From positions 1-64,000 of the forward strand of contig NZ_PJBZ01000035.1 in NCBI RefSeq assembly GCF_002835995.1: 64,000 nt of DNA. Direction: 5' to 3'. This document shows positions 36,670 to 46,277 of this stretch, piece after piece. A model generated the notes under the pieces. It had not been told where the DNA came from and did not search any database. It worked only from the letters and a program-made list of their open reading frames with translations. The translations under genes were made by a program, and so were the position numbers. Numbering within the stretch: position 1 is the stretch's first letter; the number at the start of each line of letters is the position of its first letter. Source of the DNA: Psychromonas sp. Urea-02u-13 (GTDB taxonomy: Bacteria > Pseudomonadota > Gammaproteobacteria > Enterobacterales > Psychromonadaceae).

Positions 36670-37701
36670 TTACTTTTTATTACGTAAACGCTCACGATAA
36701 CTTTGCTTAGCGAATTTTTGTAAATCCTCTATGTTATCACTTTCATCAACAATCTCTCGGCCCAGTAATGTTTCCACCGCATCTTCTAGTGTCACCACAC
36801 CTGCAGTTTGACCAAAGCGGTCTTCCACTAAAAACTGTTGTTCATGACGCTTAATAAACAGGTCTAACAGATTTAACACCGGATAGTTTTCAGAAATCCG
36901 ATGCAATGGCATTTGTAATTCGCTTAATAACGTATCACCTTTACCTTGTCGCTCCCATTCGAATAACTGCCCTTTAATCACCATGCCAGTTATCTCATCA
37001 ATAGTGTTTTGATATACCGGAATACGGGTGAAATGTTTGGTTTGATCAGCCTCTAAAGCTTGTTTAACCGTGCACTCATCAGACAAAGCATGCACAACGG
37101 TGCGAGGTGTTAAAATATCTTTGGCTTTGGCGTCTCTGAGCTTTAAAATATTTTCAACCAGCTTGTTTTCTTGCGTCGCAATCGCGCCCTCTTTATAACC
37201 AAGTGCAGTAAAGGCAAGCACCTCTTCACGGCTAATTGAATCTTTTTTATTACCACTAAAGAGCCTTGTGAGACGTGTTGATAACCACACTAATGGGAAT
37301 ACAATTTTGATTAACACGGCAATCACATAAGCAGACGGTATCGCCAGTTGTTTCCAAAAAGTGGCACCCAGTGTTTTTGGGATAATCTCAGAGAAATAAA
37401 GAATAGCGAGGGTCAACAATACTGCGATTAATGTTTCCCATTGCTCTCCGTATATACGTACGGCCTGCCCACCAACGCCTGCTGCGCCCATGGTATGGGC
37501 AAATGTGTTTAAGATTAAAATACTTGAAATAGACTGATCCAGTTGCGATTTCATCTTGGTTAGCATTTTTGCTTCACGTGGTTTTTTATCTTTTATCAGG
37601 GCAATATAAGTAGGGGTTACTGATAATAATACCGCTTCTAAAATAGAGCATACAAACGAAATACCAATAGCTAAAACGAGGTAGGTAATGAGAAGTGTCA
37701 T
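36670..37701 (-). CDS. CNNM (DUF21) transmembrane protein with CBS pair
   Basis: 343 aa. The N-terminal CNNM/DUF21 domain (about 1-175) has four helices, including FVCSILEAVLLSVTPTYIA and YFSEIIPKTLGATFWKQL (typical SEIIPK motif). Then comes a CBS pair (about 195-320; DILTPRTVVHALSDECTV, RIPVYQNTIDEITGMV, FGQTAGVVTLEDAVETLLGREIVDE). There is no CorC/HlyC C-terminal domain, so it is the short type. Members are linked to Mg2+/Co2+ handling; direct transport is unproven here. It is likely monocistronic. Confidence 0.88.
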   Translation of the reverse strand: MTLLITYLVLAIGISFVCSILEAVLLSVTPTYIALIKDKKPREAKMLTKMKSQLDQSISSILILNTFAHTMGAAGVGGQAVRIYGEQWETLIAVLLTLAILYFSEIIPKTLGATFWKQLAIPSAYVIAVLIKIVFPLVWLSTRLTRLFSGNKKDSISREEVLAFTALGYKEGAIATQENKLVENILKLRDAKAKDILTPRTVVHALSDECTVKQALEADQTKHFTRIPVYQNTIDEITGMVIKGQLFEWERQGKGDTLLSELQMPLHRISENYPVLNLLDLFIKRHEQQFLVEDRFGQTAGVVTLEDAVETLLGREIVDESDNIEDLQKFAKQSYRERLRNKK

Positions 37702-37807
37702 TGAGTGTTGTGGTTCCTTTAAATTTAGTAAAATGCCAGCTTAGCTGGAAATAAAAAACAATCTTTTACATAAAAAGACAATTCGCAATATCTATTAAAA
37801 ACGGAGA

Positions 37808-39142
37808 TTAATCTACTAAAATTTGCTTTAAAAAACGCACCGATTGATCGCCCTCATTTAGGCTACCTGCAGTGGTAAATTTCTCTACCTGTAGCGCTTG
37901 CCACTGTAAGTATTCAAACCCCAGCGAAAAAACACCTGCTTGCTGCGTATATTGAATAGGATCTAGCCACTGATGACCCTTAATGACATATAAATCATGA
38001 ACCTGAACATCCATGGACTTTAATGTTAACGGTAATTTTTCAGCCTCACTGCTTACACTTATATTTTTCAATTGCGCATTTTTTATTAGCAATGTTTCAA
38101 TGGGTAATGAAGCGCTATTTGATGATGAATTAGGTTGTAAATTAGATGCTGAATTTGGAAGTGAATGAGATGCTGAGTTTGATAGTAAAAATTCAGGGAC
38201 TGTTAATTGCATATTCTCAGCCAGTAGTGACACTAACGTTACCTTGCTCACTTTGATTGCAGGCTGAGGAAGAAAGTTAATCGCTAAGTCGGCTTCTGCT
38301 TGTAAGGCTAGTTTTCCCGAAAACGCATTAACAGAAAATGGCTTCAATAATAATTTATTCTTTTGTAGCGCTAACTGTAAAGCCAAAGACTCAAGCTTCA
38401 AGATAGGTTGCTTCTCACTCTCAACTAACACCTCATCAACCTCTACGTTTAACCTACCCTGCCGAGCGAATAAGAAAGCATTAACTGATAATTGTAAATT
38501 GCTTAAAGTAAGATTGTTTTTGCTATCACTAACCTTTAAAAAACTAATTTTAGTCGCTAAATCAACAGATTTGGGTATTTGTTGTAACTGACTGTTGTCG
38601 ATCAACAGTAAATCATTAACGCTAATATCCGTCTCTTTTAAGGTCAGACTGTTAATCTCACTTTGTAGTGATGCATTAAGCCCTGTTACTTCAAGTTTTG
38701 TTATGTGTAATCTTTCCCAGCTAACACTTTGTAAAGCCGTTATTTGGGTACTCGTACTACTGCTAACTTGGCTGCTAGCTTTATGATTACTTGCAAGTAA
38801 CAAAGATGTATTCGCTTCAAGCTCCACGCCATTAATTCTAATACTGGCTATCTCTAATTGGCGTTGCCACAAGTCTAACTTGTCTACTTTTAGCTCAAGC
38901 CTGTTTATGTATAAGACGCGCTGTTGATGCTGATATAGCGATAAACCCGATAACGATATACTGCTATCCGTTAACCAATTATTTTCAAAACCTTCAAAGC
39001 GAACATCGTAACCCGTAGATCGCTTAATCTGCTGACTTATCCATCCAGCATAATCGTTAACATTCAAAAAGTAGACCGAACTACCTACGGCGATGCCCAT
39101 AAGGCTAAACAAAGCCAATAATATAATCACACAGCGTTTCAT
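37808..39142 (-). CDS. AsmA-like inner-membrane protein
   Basis: About 444 aa from ATG 39142 (1 bp after the recG stop), giving MKRCVIILLALFSLMG, a signal-anchor helix. A longer start at 39172 overlaps recG. The body has the AsmA pattern: YDVRFEGFENNWLTDSSISLSGLSLYQ near the N-terminus, then long periods of beta-strand with Leu/Ser repeats, so a periplasmic bridge-like or lipid-related protein. It is shorter than typical AsmA (about 600 aa). Its coding end reads normally (SVRFLKQILVD), so I see no truncation sign beyond the length. Function unknown. Confidence 0.72.
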   Translation of the reverse strand: MKRCVIILLALFSLMGIAVGSSVYFLNVNDYAGWISQQIKRSTGYDVRFEGFENNWLTDSSISLSGLSLYQHQQRVLYINRLELKVDKLDLWQRQLEIASIRINGVELEANTSLLLASNHKASSQVSSSTSTQITALQSVSWERLHITKLEVTGLNASLQSEINSLTLKETDISVNDLLLIDNSQLQQIPKSVDLATKISFLKVSDSKNNLTLSNLQLSVNAFLFARQGRLNVEVDEVLVESEKQPILKLESLALQLALQKNKLLLKPFSVNAFSGKLALQAEADLAINFLPQPAIKVSKVTLVSLLAENMQLTVPEFLLSNSASHSLPNSASNLQPNSSSNSASLPIETLLIKNAQLKNISVSSEAEKLPLTLKSMDVQVHDLYVIKGHQWLDPIQYTQQAGVFSLGFEYLQWQALQVEKFTTAGSLNEGDQSVRFLKQILVD

Positions 39143-39143
39143 A

Positions 39144-41216
39144 TTAAGCATGCGCATACTGTTCACTTTCACCTAACCAGCGGTTGGTTAGTGCAGGAAT
39201 TAACTCAGGTTGTTCAGTCATTAGCTGTTGAGCCAACTGCAAGGAATACGGCACAAGATGTTGATCACGCAGTAGATCGGCAATTTTAAATTGTGCAACA
39301 CCGGTTTGTTTTGTACCTAACAGTTCACCCGGCCCGCGAATCAATAAATCTTGCTCAGAGATATAAAAACCGTCATTACTTTCACGCAATATTTGTAGGC
39401 GTTTCTTGGCAGTTTGTGAGAGTGGGTTTTTATACAGTAGTACACAATGACTCGCCACACTACCACGACCAACTCGTCCTCGAAGCTGATGTAACTGCGA
39501 AAGCCCTAAACGTTCAGGGTTCTCAATAATCATTAAACTAGCATTAGGCACATCAACACCCACTTCAATCACCGTTGTTGCCACCAGCAAATCTAACTCC
39601 CCGGCTTTAAAGGCATCCATCACATATTGTTTCTCATTACCCTTCATACGCCCATGTACTAAGCCAATACGTAAATCAGGCAGACTAAGCTGTAAATTAT
39701 TAGCCGTATCTTCAGCCGCTTGACACTCTAAGACCTCGGACTCTTCGATTAATGTACACACCCAGTAAACCTGCCTGCCTTCATTTTTACAGGACTGATA
39801 AACACGTTTAATAATATCGTCTCGACGTGTATCAGGTAATGCGACGGTTTGTACGGGTGTACGCCCCGGTGGTAACTCATCAATCACCGAGACTTTTAAA
39901 TCTGCGTAGGCAGTCATTGCAAGTGTTCTTGGGATTGGAGTGGCTGTCATAGTCAATTGGTGTGGCGCAAAACCAGTCGATAAGCCTTTTTCACGTAATG
40001 CTAAACGTTGATGCACACCAAAACGATGTTGCTCATCAACAATGATTAACGCTAATTTATTAAAAATAACGTTATCCGAAAATAGCGCGTGTGTACCTAC
40101 CACCATTTTCGAGAGACCAAGTTGTATATCTTCGGTTTGTGAGCGTTTCTCTTTAACTCTCATCTTGCCCGATAACATACCAACACGAATACCCAGTGGC
40201 CCAAACCATTTCTGAAAATTAATATAATGCTGTTCTGCCAATAACTCAGTAGGTGCCATTAGCGCAACTTGATAACCTGCTTCAATCGCACTTAAGGCTG
40301 CAAATGCCGCCACCAGCGTTTTACCTGAACCTACATCCCCTTGTACTAGACGCATCATAGGGTGTGCTTGTTGTAAGTCTTCTTGAATCTCTTTTGCGAC
40401 TCTCGATTGTGCATTAGTAGGTGCAAACCCTAAGTTCGCTAATAACTTCTCATGCAATAAGTGCGCGCCATCAATGGTGACCGACTGTTGTGCCTGCGCA
40501 CTCGCACGCATTGAAAGCATACTTAACTGCTGTGCAATTAACTCTTCAATAATGAGACGCTGTTGTGCTGGATGCGTTTTATTCTCAAGTTGTTCAATGT
40601 TGGCGTCAGGCGGAGGTTGATGCAGATAAAAAAGCGCATCTTGTAAACTGATTGGATGACTCAGTAACTGTGTGGGTAACAATTCATCGATGCTATTTTG
40701 CTTTAACATCTCTATGGCTTGCATCGCAAGTTTACGTAGACCGTTTTGTTTCAACCCTTCGGTGGTTGGATAAATAGGGGTTAGCTTTTCTTCCGCTTGA
40801 GCCGTTTCGCGTTGCTCAATCAAAGCATAATCTGGATGGGTTATCTCAAACCCTTGATAGCCACGCTTGAACTCACCAAAACACTTGATCAGTTGCCCTT
40901 CTTTGAAGCTATTTTTTTGCGAGGCATTAAAATTAAAAAAGTTAAGTGTCACCCTACCTGTTTCATCACCTATCTGGCATTTTAGAATACGGCGCTTACC
41001 CATCTGCACATTACAGCTCATGACGCGCCCTTGCACGCTCACTTGCATGCCATCTTTTAATTCACCGATGGGATAAATAGAGGTTCTATCTTGATAGTGT
41101 AACGGCAGGTGAAACAAGAGATCAGCCACACTGAATAAGCCGATCTTCTCTAATCGTTCGGACATTTTAATGCCGACACCATTTAATGCACTTAATGGGA
41201 CTTTTTCTAATTTCAT
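39144..41216 (-). CDS. recG: ATP-dependent DNA helicase RecG
   Basis: 690 aa, compared with 693 in E. coli. It unwinds and remodels stalled forks and Holliday junctions. The wedge/OB domain is N-terminal (LFHLPLHYQDRTSIYPI), then helicase motifs: QGDVGSGKT (I), MAPTELLAEQH (Ia), DEQHRFG (II), MTATPIPRT (III), ATTVIEVGVDVPNA (V) and QLRGRVGRG (VI). All are intact. The AsmA-like gene follows immediately. Confidence 0.97.
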   Translation of the reverse strand: MKLEKVPLSALNGVGIKMSERLEKIGLFSVADLLFHLPLHYQDRTSIYPIGELKDGMQVSVQGRVMSCNVQMGKRRILKCQIGDETGRVTLNFFNFNASQKNSFKEGQLIKCFGEFKRGYQGFEITHPDYALIEQRETAQAEEKLTPIYPTTEGLKQNGLRKLAMQAIEMLKQNSIDELLPTQLLSHPISLQDALFYLHQPPPDANIEQLENKTHPAQQRLIIEELIAQQLSMLSMRASAQAQQSVTIDGAHLLHEKLLANLGFAPTNAQSRVAKEIQEDLQQAHPMMRLVQGDVGSGKTLVAAFAALSAIEAGYQVALMAPTELLAEQHYINFQKWFGPLGIRVGMLSGKMRVKEKRSQTEDIQLGLSKMVVGTHALFSDNVIFNKLALIIVDEQHRFGVHQRLALREKGLSTGFAPHQLTMTATPIPRTLAMTAYADLKVSVIDELPPGRTPVQTVALPDTRRDDIIKRVYQSCKNEGRQVYWVCTLIEESEVLECQAAEDTANNLQLSLPDLRIGLVHGRMKGNEKQYVMDAFKAGELDLLVATTVIEVGVDVPNASLMIIENPERLGLSQLHQLRGRVGRGSVASHCVLLYKNPLSQTAKKRLQILRESNDGFYISEQDLLIRGPGELLGTKQTGVAQFKIADLLRDQHLVPYSLQLAQQLMTEQPELIPALTNRWLGESEQYAHA

Positions 41217-41509
41217 TGTTTATCCTGACCTGAATCGCGACACTTCATATCTACTTTACACTGTTTCCCAAGGTTAGATAAATACGTTTATCTGTTTCAT
41301 GTAGTGGTTTTATGTTTAGTCATAGAGAGAGAGAGGCTTAAATGAGGAAATCGTGACTCTATTGACACTATAAACTTGCCTCTAGATATCACCCTAGGCT
41401 TTGTCATTATATTCGAATTCACATCTGGGAGTTCTCTTGAGATTAATCATAGCGGGTACTTTCATTAATCAATATAATATCCTCTAGACCCCAATACTAA
41501 GAGCCTAAT

Positions 41510-42265
41510 TTGCAAAATCTACTTGCCCCCATTGAACAGTTTTTACATTGTGCAACACCCGATGCTTGGATAGAAAAAGCGAAGCAACCTGAAAACCTCA
41601 ATGGATTGCTTATTGATCATATGATCTGTGAATTAAAAGCAGCGCAAACGGCGATGTTTTTAATTCGTCGATACGCGGTAGATAAAGAAACAGGCAAAGC
41701 CTTATTAGCGTGGCTACAGCCTTATCAGGATTATGTATTTCGTCAACAAGGTGATTTACAACAGCTGGCTAATATCAGTGGCCTGTCTAAAAAAATTGAA
41801 GTAAGAAAAGATAGCCCCTACGCGCAAGATTTGGTTGATAAGATGGTGTTATTGATTAAAGAAGAACTGCATCACTTCTATCAAGTGGTAGAAATTATCG
41901 AGCAACGTGGGATTAAACTGGGTTTTATCGATTCGAGCCGTTATGCCAAAGGCCTGTTATCTCACGTGACAACCCATGAGCCAGATACCTTAATTGACAA
42001 GCTGATTTGTGGCGCTTATATTGAAGCACGCTCTTGTGAACGTTTCGCTAAAATAGCCCCTTTTCTGGATGCACAATTAAACAAATTTTATATCTCTTTA
42101 TTACGCTCTGAAGCGCGTCATTACCAAGATTATTTAGCGCTAGCGGAACAAGTCGCAGGGCATGATATTAGCGATCGTATAAAACTATTTGGTGAAGTCG
42201 AAGCAGAGCTAATTTCAACACCCGATAGTGATTTCAAATTCCACAGTGGTGTGCCAATTAGCTAA
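41510..42265 (+). CDS. miaE: tRNA-(ms2io6A)-hydroxylase
   Basis: 251 aa from TTG 41510. A diiron ferritin-like enzyme that hydroxylates the isopentenyl side chain at A37 of some tRNAs, using O2. Iron ligands are visible in LLIDHMICELKAAQTA (ExxxA), KEELHHFYQV (EExHH), YIEARSCERF, and RSEARHYQDYL (ExxH). Length and N-terminus (IEQFLHCATPDAWIEKAKQPENL) match MiaE of Salmonella. The enzyme appears in bacteria that modify tRNA under aerobic conditions. A terminator follows at 42309. Confidence 0.93.
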   Translation: MQNLLAPIEQFLHCATPDAWIEKAKQPENLNGLLIDHMICELKAAQTAMFLIRRYAVDKETGKALLAWLQPYQDYVFRQQGDLQQLANISGLSKKIEVRKDSPYAQDLVDKMVLLIKEELHHFYQVVEIIEQRGIKLGFIDSSRYAKGLLSHVTTHEPDTLIDKLICGAYIEARSCERFAKIAPFLDAQLNKFYISLLRSEARHYQDYLALAEQVAGHDISDRIKLFGEVEAELISTPDSDFKFHSGVPIS

Positions 42266-42308
42266 AGCACAATTAACTAAAATATAATTAACTAAAATAC
42301 AATAAACG

Positions 42309-42356
42309 AAATAGCCCCGCACAATTAGGCGTTAACCTAATCATGCAGGGCTATTT
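42309..42356. terminator. Bidirectional terminator between miaE and the flotillin gene
   Basis: AAATAGCCC (42309-42317) pairs with GGGCTATTT (42348-42356), with an inner ATTAGG/CCTAAT stem, between two convergent genes. A short direct repeat of AATTAACTAAAATA-like units precedes it. Confidence 0.85.
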
Positions 42357-42385
42357 TGTATTATCACTGATAAAGAAGGGCTTAC

Positions 42386-44161
42386 TTACAGTGCTTGTGT
42401 ATTAACACTGCCGTTATTACCGTTAATTTTACCATTAGTCGTAGCTGCCGGTGCTGAGTCTGTAATATCTAAGGCATCTTTTATCAAGCTATGGTTACCT
42501 GTTAGCAGATCATTCAATGTCCCCTCTTTGTTATCCACTAACCCTAACTCTCTTATCATCGCATCAACCATAGGCGCTTGTGCTCTATAACTTAAGGCGG
42601 CACCGGTAATTTGCTCTGCTAATCCGCCATTTGCCGATACACCGGCAGTACCTGTTGCCATTGTTGAGCCACCAGCGCCATAACCTTGTAATATTTTAAT
42701 GCCTTCGATATTTTCTAAAGGTTTCACAGAGTTTGCGACCACTTCTGGTAAGACTTTTAAAATCGCTAATGATTTTTGCAATTCAACTTGCTCATCACGC
42801 AAACTATTCTCAGCTTCATACAAAGCACGCTTACCTTCCGCTTCTACTGCATAAACTTGCGCATCCGCTTCAGCTTGAAGTTTTTTAGCATCGGCGCTCG
42901 CTTTTGCTTCAATCAATACTGCAGAGGCTCTATCTTGTGCAGCTTGTTTATCAGCTTGGGCTTGTACCGTGATCCCTACTGCTTCTCTTTCTGCTTCTTT
43001 TCTTGCATCAATCACTTCAATCTCTTTGCTACGATTAGCTTGCGCTACCTCCTGCGCAGTAATAACCGCTTCCTCTTTTTCTACTTTATCTTTTTCTGCA
43101 TCAGCAGCTTTGGCACGGGCTGCTGATTCTTCTTCTGATTTTTCAGCAATTGCAATACGCTTATCTTGCTCAGAAACTTCAATATCACGCTGTTGTTGAA
43201 TCTTTGCTTGCTCTAAGGTTTTGTTTTTTTCAATCTCTTGTGACTCGATATGACGAGACTTTTCAATCTCTGATACTTCAATGGCACGTTGCTTGGAAAT
43301 TTCAGCTTGGCGCTCCTCTTGTTCGCTTAACTCACGTTGCTTAACAATAGCGGCTTTCTGCTCTGCACGTTTAAACTCTAATGCCTGTTCTTGCACTAAC
43401 TCAGCTTCTTCCGTTTCTTTTTTAATGGTGAGTGATAACTTCTCAGCTTCTAAGTTTCGTTGCTCAATTAAAATACGACTCTCTTGCTCAATGTCATTGG
43501 TTTCTTTACGTTTTCTTTCAATGATCTGGGTTAAACGTGCACGACCCTCGGCATCAAAGGCATTATTTTCGTTAAAGTATTTAAGCTCTGTTTGGTCAAA
43601 ACCGGTTAATGAAACGGATTCTAATTCCAGACCATTTTTCTCCAGATCGTTAGCCACACTTTGTTGTACTTTTTGCACAAATTCAGAACGCTGCTCATGC
43701 ATCTCAATCATGGTCATTTCGGCGGCAACAGCACGTAATACATCTACAAACTTAGATTCCATTAACGCTTTAAGCTCTTCAACACGCATCGTACGTGTTC
43801 CCAAGGTTTGCGCGGCCATTGATATACCCTCTGAATGTGGCGCGACACGTAAATAAAAGTCTGATTTAACATCAACACGCATTCTATCTTTGGTAATGAG
43901 CGCATCTTTTTGTATCTTCTCAACTTCGATACGTAAGGTATTCATATTGACGGGAATCGTTTCGTGAATAACGGGCAGTACAATGGCACCGCCATCTTTA
44001 ACCACTTTTTCGCCACCCATACCGGTTCGTACAAAAGCAATTTCTTTGGTTGCACGGGTATAGAGTTTGGCAAAGATAATCGCCATGGTTAAGAAAGCAA
44101 TAAAGACAATTGCGACCATGAATAAGATGAACTGCATGTTTTGATCAAAAAGAAAATCCAT
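42386..44161 (-). CDS. yqiK: Flotillin-like protein YqiK (band 7/SPFH)
   Basis: 591 aa. An N-terminal membrane anchor (about 10-32) and an SPFH domain (about 35-200; ATKEIAFVRTGMGGEKVVKDGG is the flotillin start) precede a very long Glu/Ala/Gln coiled coil (about 220-470) and a Gly-rich C-terminus. Bacterial flotillins gather in membrane microdomains and often pair with an NfeD-like partner, which lies directly upstream (yqiJ, 44226-44852). It matches E. coli YqiK in size and domain order. Confidence 0.88.
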   Translation of the reverse strand: MDFLFDQNMQFILFMVAIVFIAFLTMAIIFAKLYTRATKEIAFVRTGMGGEKVVKDGGAIVLPVIHETIPVNMNTLRIEVEKIQKDALITKDRMRVDVKSDFYLRVAPHSEGISMAAQTLGTRTMRVEELKALMESKFVDVLRAVAAEMTMIEMHEQRSEFVQKVQQSVANDLEKNGLELESVSLTGFDQTELKYFNENNAFDAEGRARLTQIIERKRKETNDIEQESRILIEQRNLEAEKLSLTIKKETEEAELVQEQALEFKRAEQKAAIVKQRELSEQEERQAEISKQRAIEVSEIEKSRHIESQEIEKNKTLEQAKIQQQRDIEVSEQDKRIAIAEKSEEESAARAKAADAEKDKVEKEEAVITAQEVAQANRSKEIEVIDARKEAEREAVGITVQAQADKQAAQDRASAVLIEAKASADAKKLQAEADAQVYAVEAEGKRALYEAENSLRDEQVELQKSLAILKVLPEVVANSVKPLENIEGIKILQGYGAGGSTMATGTAGVSANGGLAEQITGAALSYRAQAPMVDAMIRELGLVDNKEGTLNDLLTGNHSLIKDALDITDSAPAATTNGKINGNNGSVNTQAL

Positions 44162-44225
44162 TGGAGTGTTGTTCCTTAATTAAGTTTGATGTGATGTAAT
44201 TTATAAGAATGTATTTAGTTAGTGC

Positions 44226-44852
44226 TTACAAAGTTTTAAATTCGATCGCTAACCAACTGCTTTTTATTTTTTCTACCAGCACAACTTGTGTGCCTTGAAC
44301 GAATTCTTGCCCTTGTTGCTCAGGTTCCACTAACAGGTAATGTTTTTGGTTAAATTCATCATGTAATACCGCCTCTGCAGCACTGCCTTTACGTGCCTTC
44401 CCTACCGTGATAGTGGCTACTTTTCCAGAGAATGAATTCGATGAAATCGCCGAGCTTTCGTTTTTAGGCATGATAGTCGCAATTTGTTTACCTAAAATTC
44501 GACAGCTAAAAATGGCGATCACCAAAGCAATAGGAAAACTCAATAAAGTAGGTAGCGCTACGATGTAATTAACCGATAAACCAGCAATGCCAAAGCTCGT
44601 TAAAAATAGTAATAACCACACTAAAAAGGGCAAGCGGAACACATAAAGCCAACCTAATAGCGCACTTAACCCGCCCGACGAAAGTGTTACATTTGCATCT
44701 ACGTCCAAATCAATCGACAATAGATCATCTAGCGCACTCGCGAGACTTAAACCAATCAGTAGGCCCAGCCCTTCTAGCAAGGCTAAACCAATGACAAAGA
44801 ATAACGCACAGGAATAAAGCAGATTAAAATCGGCCATAAGGAATGAAAACAA
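44226..44852 (-). CDS. yqiJ: YqiJ/NfeD-like partner of the flotillin
   Basis: About 208 aa in the reading I favour, TTG 44852 (GGAG 5 nt upstream); ATG 44837 is an alternative, and the frame extends to 44921. Helices FVIGLALLEGLGLLIGLSLA, LVWLLLFLTSFGIAGLSV and FPIALVIAIFSCRILG precede a C-terminal OB-fold-like domain with SGKVATITVGKARKGSAAEAVLHDEFN and HYLLVEPEQQG, which aligns to YqiJ. It probably scaffolds the YqiK microdomain. It is divergent from the K+ channel gene at 44978. Confidence 0.82.
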   Translation of the reverse strand: MFSFLMADFNLLYSCALFFVIGLALLEGLGLLIGLSLASALDDLLSIDLDVDANVTLSSGGLSALLGWLYVFRLPFLVWLLLFLTSFGIAGLSVNYIVALPTLLSFPIALVIAIFSCRILGKQIATIMPKNESSAISSNSFSGKVATITVGKARKGSAAEAVLHDEFNQKHYLLVEPEQQGQEFVQGTQVVLVEKIKSSWLAIEFKTL

Positions 44853-44977
44853 GTTATCTCCTTTTCTTCTCAAAGAAGAATCAAATAAATAAAATGAAAT
44901 ATTAGCAATTGTTTGTGACATATTCTGCCAATCTAATCACAGTTCACAAACTGAGTATGATTAAATTGAAATAGTTC

Positions 44978-45817
44978 ATGACCTATAAAAGATCAACCCA
45001 CTATTTGAAAGTGGCCACGATGAGGTTATGTGATTTATTCACTAGATTACGTATACTTAACCTTCACCTCGAAAAGGATTATTCATTGCTTTCTAAACAT
45101 AAATTGCATGCGCTGGTACATAACAGTAATACCAAAATGGGCCGACTCTTTGCGCTTTCTATACAGGCATTGATTATTCTTTCATTGGTCACTTTTTCAT
45201 TAGAGACGCTGCCTAATTTATCGGTTTCAGAACATGCTTACCTGCGACTTGCTGAGATAGTGATTGTGTTGATATTTAGCGTCGAATACCTTTTGCGGGT
45301 TTATGTTGCGAAGAAACGCCTTGCCTATATTTTCAGCTTTTATGGCCTCATCGATTTACTGGCTGTTTTACCGTTTTACCTGGCTTTAGGCGTAGATTTA
45401 CGTACTGTGCGTACATTTCGTTTACTGCGCTTATTACGCATCTTTAAACTCTTTAAATACAGCAAAGCATTGTCACGTTTCAAGCGAGCATTTATCTTGG
45501 TAAAAGAGGAGATGTTACTGTTTGGTTTTGTTGCATTAATCATGCTCTATTTGTCGGCTGTTGGTATCTACTACTTTGAAAATCCTGCACAACCTGAACA
45601 ATTTCAGTCTATTTTCCATAGTTTATGGTGGGCTTTAACAACACTGACGACTGTTGGTTATGGCGATATGTACCCTGTTACGGTAGGCGGAAGAGTGTTT
45701 ACCTTTTTTGTATTAATGGTGGGATTAGGCATAGTCGCCGTGCCGACGGGATTGATTGCAACGGCATTATCGCAAACGCGAGCAGAAGAGGTAAAAATGC
45801 TTAAAGAGCACCAATAA
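44978..45817 (+). CDS. Voltage-gated potassium channel (Kv type)
   Basis: 279 aa, six membrane segments. The voltage sensor S4 is visible as regularly spaced Arg (RTVRTFRLLRLLRIFKLFK), and the pore loop has the selectivity filter TTVGYGDMYPVT. S1-S3 and S5-S6 helices flank these. A short cytoplasmic C-terminus (LSQTRAEEVKMLKEHQ) closes it. It should form a K+-selective tetramer in the inner membrane. The start may instead be an internal ATG near 45020; I keep ATG 44978. Confidence 0.92.
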   Translation: MTYKRSTHYLKVATMRLCDLFTRLRILNLHLEKDYSLLSKHKLHALVHNSNTKMGRLFALSIQALIILSLVTFSLETLPNLSVSEHAYLRLAEIVIVLIFSVEYLLRVYVAKKRLAYIFSFYGLIDLLAVLPFYLALGVDLRTVRTFRLLRLLRIFKLFKYSKALSRFKRAFILVKEEMLLFGFVALIMLYLSAVGIYYFENPAQPEQFQSIFHSLWWALTTLTTVGYGDMYPVTVGGRVFTFFVLMVGLGIVAVPTGLIATALSQTRAEEVKMLKEHQ

Positions 45818-45860
45818 AATTTGGGTCTTTAAGCAGATAGATAAGTACTACTTATTTATA

Positions 45861-46075
45861 TTACGCTTTAAAACAAGCCACTGCGTGTTGCGTATCTCCT
45901 TGTAAATTAGGTTTAGCCTGCGCACACTTTTCCTCCGCTAAGGGGCAACGTGTTCTAAATACACAGCCTGATGGCGGATTAATCGGTGAAGGTAATTCCC
46001 CTTCTAACATCTGAATTTTTTATTACGCTCCAAGCGAGGATCAGGAATCCGCACCGCAGACATCAAGCTACAGTC
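45861..46075 (-). pseudogene. Remnant of a peptide ABC-transporter ATPase (oligo_HPY C-terminus)
   Basis: The minus strand encodes [17 protein letters not shown], then, one frame over, [23 protein letters not shown] and HAVACFKA, ending in TAA at 45861. This is the C-terminal oligopeptide-binding tail of Dpp/Opp-type ATPases. A run of six A residues near 46016-46021, where seven would keep the frame, causes the shift. The ATPase core is absent; the sequence upstream of about 46075 is unrelated. It is a relic of a deleted gene. Confidence 0.85.
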
Positions 46076-46277
46076 ACAAGTTATGGCATAAAAACATCAA
46101 GTCAGAGCTGTTGAAACGAAAATATACTTTGCTCAACAGCGCAAATGAGACGCGGTCTTTTATTACAGCACTTTGCACTGCATTTATAATGTGCTTTACT
46201 GCAGGAAGTCTTAATTTGGGGAAGCAACGATCAGCTAAGCCCTCATTATTTATCACTTTATTACAAGGATACACACC
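46076..46277. other. Intergenic, no recognised content
   Basis: A 66-residue minus-strand frame (46074-46274) fills most of this stretch, but its composition does not resemble any family I know and it ends inside the ABC remnant. I see no reliable gene, promoter or terminator here. It could be a degraded part of the same deletion junction. Confidence 0.5.

Noticed and set aside
41361-41392. Sigma-70 promoter before miaE (TTGACA at 41362)
   Set aside because: The -35 is perfect, but no hexamer at 16-18 bp spacing matches the -10 consensus in more than three of six bases.
46074-46274. A 66-residue gene on the minus strand
   Set aside because: No family resemblance and it runs into the ABC-ATPase remnant, so it is more likely a chance frame.
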